DNA of 64,000 nucleotides from Ignavibacteriaceae bacterium (GTDB lineage: Bacteria > Bacteroidota > Ignavibacteria > Ignavibacteriales > Ignavibacteriaceae). This document shows positions 43,359-49,208 of this stretch, one piece after another. The DNA lies in contig JACZKK010000209.1 in NCBI GenBank assembly GCA_014860115.1, positions 1 through 64,000 of the forward strand, in the 5' to 3' direction. Every line of letters starts with the position of its first letter. Within the stretch, counting starts at the first letter, position 1. The notes under the pieces are model-generated. The model saw nothing but the letters and a program-made list of their open reading frames with translations, had not been told where the DNA came from and searched no databases. Both the position numbers and the translations under genes were made by a program.

Positions 43359-43434
43359 CAAAATGTTCTGCTGGTTTGTTTAGTTCTCTTCTTCCTGAAA
43401 TATTATCTTAAGTAATTCCTGAAAACTGTTCTCC

Positions 43435-43890
43435 TCATTTTATCTCACCACCGTGGTCGCCAATCATTAACCACTTATCACCCTTCTTCATTAAAATATC
43501 TGTCCAGCGTCCCTTTTCAGTTATGGGTTTACCATCTTTGCCCTCATTCACCTGGACATAATAGTAATGGACATAAGCAAAGTTTTCGTTCACCCAAATC
43601 CTTGCTGGAGTAATTACATAATAAACAGTTTTCCCTTTTGTCGTCCAATAACTTAACGACTTTTGAGCATCTGCTTTAGTATGTGGAGTTTCGTTATCAT
43701 AGGACCATCCAAAGTAGGAATCGTCAAAGTAGTTTAGAAAGTCCATTGGTTTATCTGACATACTTACTTCCCAGTATGCTTCAACTCCTTTCCAAACATC
43801 TTTCTGCTCATCCGTCCACTGCTGGGCGTAAATGTTTGTTAGAAATAAAAACGGCATAATTAAAACGAATAGAACGAGTAACTTTTTCAT
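43435..43890 (-). CDS. Exported NTF2-like (SnoaL/DUF4440) protein
   Basis: A 151-residue exported protein with signal peptide KKLLVLFVLIMPFLFLTNIYAQQ. The mature part is a single cone-shaped NTF2-like domain of the DUF4440 type (EAYWEVSMSDKPMDFLNYFDDSYFGW, VITPARIWVNENFAYVHYYY, GRWTDILMKKGDKWLMIGDHGG). No catalytic residue set is obvious, so it may bind a ligand or partner. TGGAGG lies before the ATG. It is one of three NTF2-like exported proteins between 43 and 53 kb. Confidence 0.85.
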   Translation of the reverse strand: MKKLLVLFVLIMPFLFLTNIYAQQWTDEQKDVWKGVEAYWEVSMSDKPMDFLNYFDDSYFGWSYDNETPHTKADAQKSLSYWTTKGKTVYYVITPARIWVNENFAYVHYYYVQVNEGKDGKPITEKGRWTDILMKKGDKWLMIGDHGGEIK

Positions 43891-43952
43891 ATAGAACCTC
43901 CAAATGAATTGTTAATAATGATTATTTAATAAGGTGTTCAGTTGCCTATCAA

Positions 43953-43999
43953 AACCTTCGAGTTTGCCATGCTTATGAGGTTCGTAAACCTCGAAGGTT
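43953..43999. repeat. Palindrome AACCTTCGAG with inner stem
   Basis: Outer arms AACCTTCGAG (43953-43962) and CTCGAAGGTT (43990-43999) are perfect, and an inner stem GAGGTT-CGTA-AACCTC lies within (43977-43992). It is in the 217-bp gap between two NTF2-like genes; no T tract, so probably a dispersed palindrome. Confidence 0.6.
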
Positions 44000-44107
44000 A
44001 CTCTGAACATTCAACTTTTTTTTCAGCGAGTAATTGACTCGCTTCTTCATTTGACTTTTTCTACCAAATAATTTTGAACTGTCACTCTCTAATGAGTAAT
44101 AACTGAT

Positions 44108-44638
44108 TTATTTTTTCTTATCTGGTTTTTCTTCTACAAGAACAACTTTATAACCTAATTGTTTATATAACGGCAACTGATTATAATAAACCCATTCTTC
44201 GACGATCTTACCATTCTCTATCTTTGATATGCTAACTCCGTTGAATGACATTTTCTTACCTGTTGGCGGCATATTTTCACCTAATGGTCCATCGTTAGTT
44301 CCGGTAGCTTTAAATGTAAAAACTACTCTGTCTTTTAACTTCAAAGGTTCATCTAAGGTTACTGCAAAATCCGGATATGAAGTGTATACCCATTGAACAA
44401 ACTTCTTAATTTCCTCAGGTCCCTTTGCATCAAGAAAATCTGCACTGTGGTAAACACAATCTGAAGAATACAGAGTATCTACGATTGCAAGGTCACCGCC
44501 ATTCCACAATATTGTTGCATTGTCTTTATTCTTCTGTGCCTCAGAATCTGTATAAGTTCTTTCTTCCTGTTGCTGACAACCGCAGCAGATCAAAAGTAAG
44601 AATAAAAGAAATGATAATAGAGCAAGAAATTTTTTCAT
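44108..44638 (-). CDS. Exported NTF2-like ester-cyclase-type lipoprotein
   Basis: A 176-residue lipoprotein. The signal KKFLALLSFLLFLLLICCGC includes several cysteines, and the lipid is likely on one of the ICCGC cysteines. The NTF2-like domain matches the SnoaL polyketide/ester cyclase type (DTLYSSDCVYHSADFLDAKGPEEIKKFVQWVYTSYPDFAVTL, PTGKKMSFNGVSISKIENGKIVEEWVYYNQLPLYKQLG). TAGGAG lies upstream of the ATG. Its leader carries the second copy of the inverted-end element (44686-44768). Confidence 0.82.
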   Translation of the reverse strand: MKKFLALLSFLLFLLLICCGCQQQEERTYTDSEAQKNKDNATILWNGGDLAIVDTLYSSDCVYHSADFLDAKGPEEIKKFVQWVYTSYPDFAVTLDEPLKLKDRVVFTFKATGTNDGPLGENMPPTGKKMSFNGVSISKIENGKIVEEWVYYNQLPLYKQLGYKVVLVEEKPDKKK

Positions 44639-44685
44639 AACAGTCTCCTAATGAAATAATTAATAATAAGTTATTTATCAGCAGT

Positions 44686-44768
44686 CTGCTTCGGGAGAGA
44701 AGGTCTGCAGTCAGTAGAGAAGTGTGTTCAGTGAGCAATCAATATTCTTACCCTCTCAAAGTAGAGAA
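44686..44768 (-). repeat. 83-bp element with inverted ends (second copy)
   Basis: On the minus strand it opens TTCTCTACTTTGAGAG and closes CTCTCCCGAAGCAG. The closing 14 bases are identical to those of the element at 19678-19762, the opening 16 differ at two positions, and the total length is 83 against 85. The middle is mostly different. It lies 48 bases ahead of a lipoprotein start. Confidence 0.55.
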
Positions 44769-44840
44769 GAATTAACAGTTGAATAGTGCAATTAATTTTT
44801 CATAAAATCAAATTGAATCGATTTGTAATTAGCAAATGAA

Positions 44841-44870
44841 AACCCCTGCCAGCGTTTATTGACAGGGGTT
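44841..44870 (-). terminator. Terminator after the T9SS gene at 45 kb
   Basis: AACCCCTG.CA (44841-44851) pairs with TG.CAGGGGTT (44860-44870), with one wobble on the minus strand. A TTTTCATT tract follows. Confidence 0.8.
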
Positions 44871-44927
44871 TGATTGAGGTGAAAAAAATTTTTCAGTATG
44901 GATAAGTCAGTAACTAGTTGCTGATTA

Positions 44928-44978
44928 ACCTCTCCCTTAGTCCCTCTCCTTAGCAAGGAGAGGGAAACAGGGTGAGGT
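44928..44978. repeat. Composite palindrome after a T9SS-sorted gene
   Basis: Inner arms CCCTCTCCTT (44942-44951) and AAGGAGAGGG (44955-44964) are perfect with an AGC loop. Outer arms ACCTCTCCCT and AGGGTGAGGT match with one mismatch. It lies six bases past the stop of the T9SS-sorted gene, as its relative at 10679-10729 does behind the beta-helix gene. Confidence 0.7.
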
Positions 44979-44984
44979 CATTTT

Positions 44985-46079
44985 TTATTTCAGCAGCACC
45001 ATTTTCTTTGTTTCACTAAAAGAACCAGCACTTAGTTTGTAGAAATATACTCCACTTGTTATCTCAGGTCTGGAGACCTGAGCTACGTTAAACTCTACTT
45101 CGTATTTCCCAGCTTGAAGTTCTTCATTCACAAGAGTCGTAACTTCATTCCCTAACGCATCATAAACTTTTAAGCTCACAAATCCACGATCCGCAATCCG
45201 AAATCCGATATTAGTAGTTGGATTAAACGGGTTGGGATAGTTTTGTTCTAAAGAAAATGCACTCGGAATTGTTTCCTCATTTGCAATCGAAACGACTATC
45301 TCATCAGTCAGCTTCGTTTCAAGGCCAGGAATTGTAAATGGTGGGACTCCCAAAATCGTAAGATTATCTATGTACTGACCCGGAATAATATCCTGAACAA
45401 TCCAGTTGCCCGGGGCAATCCAGATAGTATCTTTTGTCGCAAGTAAGTCAAATACAATTGGACCTAACAAATAAGCAATCTTCCACTGTAATAAAAACTT
45501 TTTACAATTATAACTTCCAAGAACTGTTTGTATTGTTTCGTCCTGCAGTCTTTTACCGACATATTTAAACCTGAAATTATATCCAGTTGATCCTATGGTA
45601 ATGGAGGTATCTTTTTGTAACAGAGTATATTCATTTGTGCCTGCTGTAAACCTGTAAACATCATACCAATCCTGAAGGGATCTGAAAAAGCTAAGAAAGC
45701 TAAAGTTAGAGGCTACTCCGGCGGAATCCAATGATATCAGGAATGGTTCGATGTTTTTTGTACTAAAATATTCAAAGCCGTTAGTTCCATCGGTATTGTA
45801 AAATAAAGAATCCAAGTACGGCTGAAGAAGAATAGTTTGAAGCGGACCCGATTTTGTTAAAACTATGTTAGCGAGCTTGCCTTCATAATTAGCGACTGAT
45901 TCAAAAGAATCCATTCTGTAAAATGCCAGGGACGGAATAGGATTACTTGCGGAATCAAGCGGAGTCTGTTTGAATTTCCACTCAAAACCTGTTTGTGTCG
46001 GGAAATATTCACTTGCCTGCTGTGCATATCCTGTTCCAATAAAAAACAGCAGAATGAAAGTTGTAATTATTTTTTTCAT
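44985..46079 (-). CDS. Secreted protein with T9SS type A sorting domain
   Basis: A 364-residue exported protein. Signal peptide MKKIITTFILLFFIGTGYAQQ. The ~245-residue mature region (FPTQTGFEWKFKQTPLDS ... WIAPGNWIVQDIIPGQYIDNL) matches no family I recognise. The C-terminal ~95 residues are a type A CTD (FSLEQNYPNPFNPTT ... YFYKLSAGSFSETKKMVLLK) that would send it through the type IX system. A heptamer tandem repeat and a palindrome occur in frame inside the CTD. Its function depends on the unknown mature domain. Confidence 0.8.
   Translation of the reverse strand: MKKIITTFILLFFIGTGYAQQASEYFPTQTGFEWKFKQTPLDSASNPIPSLAFYRMDSFESVANYEGKLANIVLTKSGPLQTILLQPYLDSLFYNTDGTNGFEYFSTKNIEPFLISLDSAGVASNFSFLSFFRSLQDWYDVYRFTAGTNEYTLLQKDTSITIGSTGYNFRFKYVGKRLQDETIQTVLGSYNCKKFLLQWKIAYLLGPIVFDLLATKDTIWIAPGNWIVQDIIPGQYIDNLTILGVPPFTIPGLETKLTDEIVVSIANEETIPSAFSLEQNYPNPFNPTTNIGFRIADRGFVSLKVYDALGNEVTTLVNEELQAGKYEVEFNVAQVSRPEITSGVYFYKLSAGSFSETKKMVLLK
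45063..45082. repeat. In-frame palindrome inside the CTD coding sequence
   Basis: CTCAGGTCT (45063-45071), GG, AGACCTGAG (45074-45082): perfect 9-bp arms. It encodes the extra VAQVSRPEI between EVEFN and TSGVYFY, where the sister CTDs read DANGLSSG or AEGLSSG. Confidence 0.75.
45181..45208. repeat. Heptamer tandem repeat in CTD coding
   Basis: Four 7-bp units on the plus strand: AATCCAC, GATCCGC, AATCCGA, AATCCGA. They encode GFRIADRGF immediately before VSLKVYD, the same CTD position as the heptamers at 10951-10985. Confidence 0.65.
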
Positions 46080-46189
46080 TTACCCACCTCTCAATTATTA
46101 TTTGATTTGATTAAACTTAGTTTGATTTTACCTGGACTTAAGTTTCAAATTTAGATTGAAAAATGCAAGTGAAAGGATTGAGGATAGCA

Positions 46190-48397
46190 TTAAAAAGCTA
46201 AATTAAGGCCGAAAGAATAGTTTCTTATTTTACGAAGGTTGCCGATAAGCTCAACATAATTGTAGTTGAAAATGTTTTTTGCATTCAGGTAGAGATTCAA
46301 TGGCAGGCCTACTGAAAAGAAGTTATAACCAAGATTAACGTCGGTTGTGTAAACAGGTACGCGCAGATCACCATCAACCACCACACCAAGATCAATTAAC
46401 TCTTCATCAATTTCTTCAACTCTGCTTGTGTAACGGAAATTGATACCAAAATCAAAATTCCATTTTCTGAAATCAAGTCCAGAATAAAAAATATGACGAG
46501 GACGATACCTTAATGCTTGACCGGTTTCAAGATCTCTTGCCCACAAATAAGTGTAGTTAAATGAGAATGAGAGTTGATTTGGTATAACGCTCAAGTTCAC
46601 GGCTGATTCAAATCCCTGAATTCTTGCTCTGACAAGATTGCTGAAAAATACTAATCCGTCTGTTGGATCAACTCCTGGTTCAATCATATCATAATATTCA
46701 TTTTGAAAAACTGCTGCATCAATATTTAACAATTTAATCAGGGTATAATTGATGCCAAACTCAAAAGTTAAGTTGTATTCTGATTTAATATTTGGATTAG
46801 GCTTAACAGTTATTCCACCTGTTGAAGTTGAAGTAAATGCCTCAGCAACGGTTGCTGCTCTAAATCCGGTGCCTAAGGATGATCTTAAAATCAAATTCTT
46901 AGACAACTTATAATTCAAACCAAGCTTTGGAGAAACTGCACCCGAGCCTTCAAGCGAATCAAGCTTGCTGTAATCATATCGCACGCCGATACTTGCGATG
47001 AGAGGAAAACTGAAGTTGATATCTCCAACTAAATAAGCTCCGGCAGAAAAAGCATCGGGATCACCAAAGAGACTGGATTCAACATTTGACAAAGTTCCTT
47101 CAACACCACCAGTTAGAACCAAAAAACTTGTAATTGTTGAATGCAGCTGAACTTCACCTCTGTAAAGATTTGATGTTGATTCATTAGGAATATCTGCATT
47201 GTCTTTAAAGTAGTTGCGGTAGTAACTGGTTTTGATATTCATAAGAATTTTATCGCTGATCAGACTTTTATAAATCAGGCCAAACAAGTAGCGGTTTGTT
47301 TCTATTCTGTCGCCGAGATTTTGATCGGGTGGAATAAGAGCATTGCGTGAATCTTTCCAGTAGAGAAACTGACCTGCTCTTTTATTAAAAGTGTTTGCTA
47401 AAAATGTGAGTGAAGATACAGGAGTGAAATTATAAACTGCTTTCAGGAAACCTATATACTTTTTGAAGTCATCATCCTGTTTGTAACTTGATTCTTCAAG
47501 CCGTGTTAAAGAAACATTGAAACCAAATTTTTCAATTTGCTGCGAGTGAGATAATGTGAGTCCATTAAATGGTCTCATTCCACCTGACCAATCCCATTCA
47601 TCGTAGTATGGCTTGTCATAAACGCCATAAAATCCATTAAAGATTGTAAGAGGTTTTTCTGAAATATCTCTTGTAATGCTATTTATAACTCCACCAATGG
47701 CTGACGAACCGTACAATGAACTTGAAGCCCCTTTTATGATTTCCACTTTTTGAATTTCAAGAGTTGGAATCATCTCCCAGATAATATCTCCCGAATCACC
47801 TGTATAAAATGGTAAGCCATCGATGGCAAGCAAAGCTCTCGAACCTGTTCCCCTGCTGTAACCGTTTGAACCTCGAATGCTAATTTGGTCTTCGGTCATA
47901 GTAACACCAGGTACATACCTGATTGCATCTTCAAGGTTGCTGAAATTTCTCTCGGAAAATTCTTCGCCAGAAATAACCTCGGTACTTACTGTCAAATCTG
48001 ATTTTTTCTGTGCATACTTTCCTGCTGTTACAAGTACTTCTTCAGCTTCAATCACTGTTTCCTTTAATACTACATCAAGCGTGATCGATTTATTTTCTAC
48101 AACAGCATTTTCTTTCCTGAATTTTTCATAACCGATTGCGGAAAACTCAATTGTATAAAAATTTGCAGGTAGATTTGTTATTTCATAAACACCTTCACCA
48201 TCAGTAGCAGCGCCATAGTTCGTATTGAGTATTATAACATTAACACCTGGGATTGGATTTGAATTTGAATCAACTACCTTCCCGCTAATGCTGTATGTCT
48301 GAGCAGGAATGTTTTCAGGGATGATTAATAAAAAAGTAAAAAGAAAAATTTTCCACCGTGACAAGTAAGAAAAATATTTTACTGTACACTTTTTCAA
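46190..48397 (-). CDS. TonB-dependent outer-membrane receptor
   Basis: A 735-residue outer-membrane transporter. Signal segment (WKIFLFTFLLIIPENIPAQ), carboxypeptidase-like domain (ISGKVVDSNSNPIPGVNVII, about 36-110), plug (about 125-235; SIRGSNGYSRGTGSRALLAI, VEIIKGASSSLYGSSAIGGV), then a 22-strand-type barrel ending NYSFGLNLAF with a terminal Phe. Length and plug resemble siderophore, cobalamin or metal receptors more than SusC. The start is TTG 48397, overlapping the lipoprotein stop as TTGA, so the two are translated together. Substrate unknown. Confidence 0.9.
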   Translation of the reverse strand: MKKCTVKYFSYLSRWKIFLFTFLLIIPENIPAQTYSISGKVVDSNSNPIPGVNVIILNTNYGAATDGEGVYEITNLPANFYTIEFSAIGYEKFRKENAVVENKSITLDVVLKETVIEAEEVLVTAGKYAQKKSDLTVSTEVISGEEFSERNFSNLEDAIRYVPGVTMTEDQISIRGSNGYSRGTGSRALLAIDGLPFYTGDSGDIIWEMIPTLEIQKVEIIKGASSSLYGSSAIGGVINSITRDISEKPLTIFNGFYGVYDKPYYDEWDWSGGMRPFNGLTLSHSQQIEKFGFNVSLTRLEESSYKQDDDFKKYIGFLKAVYNFTPVSSLTFLANTFNKRAGQFLYWKDSRNALIPPDQNLGDRIETNRYLFGLIYKSLISDKILMNIKTSYYRNYFKDNADIPNESTSNLYRGEVQLHSTITSFLVLTGGVEGTLSNVESSLFGDPDAFSAGAYLVGDINFSFPLIASIGVRYDYSKLDSLEGSGAVSPKLGLNYKLSKNLILRSSLGTGFRAATVAEAFTSTSTGGITVKPNPNIKSEYNLTFEFGINYTLIKLLNIDAAVFQNEYYDMIEPGVDPTDGLVFFSNLVRARIQGFESAVNLSVIPNQLSFSFNYTYLWARDLETGQALRYRPRHIFYSGLDFRKWNFDFGINFRYTSRVEEIDEELIDLGVVVDGDLRVPVYTTDVNLGYNFFSVGLPLNLYLNAKNIFNYNYVELIGNLRKIRNYSFGLNLAF

Positions 48398-48948
48398 TTA
48401 TAACCCGGCGGTTGAGGTGGAGGATTATTGAAATCAACTGTAATATTAATATTTTCGACGAACGTACTGTCAGGAATTAGCATCGTACCGGGTTGTGTTG
48501 TATCACCTTGTGTATAATAAATACCTGATACGAACCAATCTTTTCTTGCAAGTGAAAGCTCATCTGTAGACTGTTGGGCAACTGCAATGTAAGCATACGT
48601 CCCCGGAGGAAATGGTCCTGGTACAGAAGGAATAAAAGCAGAATCTAGTGAACTATACTCATAGGCTGCCGCTCCTATCGGAATTTCTCTGCTGAGATAT
48701 TTCAAATTAAAAACAGTAAAATCCCCGGGAGTGAGTAGTGGATTCTGAAAGACAACCACAAATGCTCGCTTGATGCTATCGGGCCATTCACCGATAAAAG
48801 TAACACTACCACTAAAGCCGGATACCTTATCTATAGGAGTTTCGGGCTTTGGTTCAATGCCATGATCATCGCAGGTAACTGCAAACAGCATCAGTATTAT
48901 AAATGCTGATAGATATTTTAAATATTTTATGTTTGTTTTAATTCGCAT
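48394..48948 (-). CDS. Lipoprotein partner of the TonB receptor
   Basis: A 184-residue lipoprotein. Signal YLSAFIILMLFAVTC, then CDDHGIEPKPETP, an acidic start like Bacteroidota surface-export signals. The mature domain is beta-rich (FSGSVTFIGEWPDSIKRAFVVVFQNP ... FPPGTYAYIAVAQQS) and proline-rich at the end; no family recognised. Its stop overlaps the start of the TonB receptor gene. A surface lipoprotein coupled to a receptor suggests a capture role, analogous to but not homologous with SusD. Confidence 0.75.
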   Translation of the reverse strand: MRIKTNIKYLKYLSAFIILMLFAVTCDDHGIEPKPETPIDKVSGFSGSVTFIGEWPDSIKRAFVVVFQNPLLTPGDFTVFNLKYLSREIPIGAAAYEYSSLDSAFIPSVPGPFPPGTYAYIAVAQQSTDELSLARKDWFVSGIYYTQGDTTQPGTMLIPDSTFVENINITVDFNNPPPQPPGYN

Positions 48949-48965
48949 AAAACAAATTAAAATAA

Positions 48966-49166
48966 TTAATCATTATGTTCAGCAGGTGGAATCTTTTCCG
49001 CGCCTTCCAGTCTTCCTATTAATTGTTCCGGATGATGAATGAGCATGGGAAGACAATGTGAACAGATGTATGCCGGCTTTGAAGAATACGTTAATGTAAC
49101 TAATGGAATTTCATTTTCTGATCTGTTACAGCTAAGACAGTATTTAACGGAAGATTCCTGGATCAT
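48966..49166 (-). CDS. Small CxxC zinc-ribbon-like protein
   Basis: A 66-residue cytoplasmic protein with two CxxC pairs: YCLSCNRSE and YICSHCLPML, a pattern that suggests a small zinc ribbon. The tail has HHPEQLIGRLEGAEKI. No catalytic signature. It lies 17 bases ahead of the TonB-linked lipoprotein gene and 42 bases after the T9SS BNR gene on the same strand. It could be a regulator, adaptor or metal chaperone for that locus, or unrelated. Length and cysteine spacing argue that it is real. Confidence 0.7.
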   Translation of the reverse strand: MIQESSVKYCLSCNRSENEIPLVTLTYSSKPAYICSHCLPMLIHHPEQLIGRLEGAEKIPPAEHND

Positions 49167-49208
49167 AGATTTCCTAAATTTATTTGAAAATAATTTTATT
49201 ATTAAAGT

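Larger units (their letters stand above)
44639..44984. other. 346-bp non-coding region rich in palindromes
   Basis: No credible gene. It carries the 83-bp inverted-end element (44686-44768), a terminator (44841-44870) and a composite palindrome (44928-44978). Order on the minus strand is T9SS gene, palindrome, terminator, element, then the lipoprotein gene. Confidence 0.7.
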
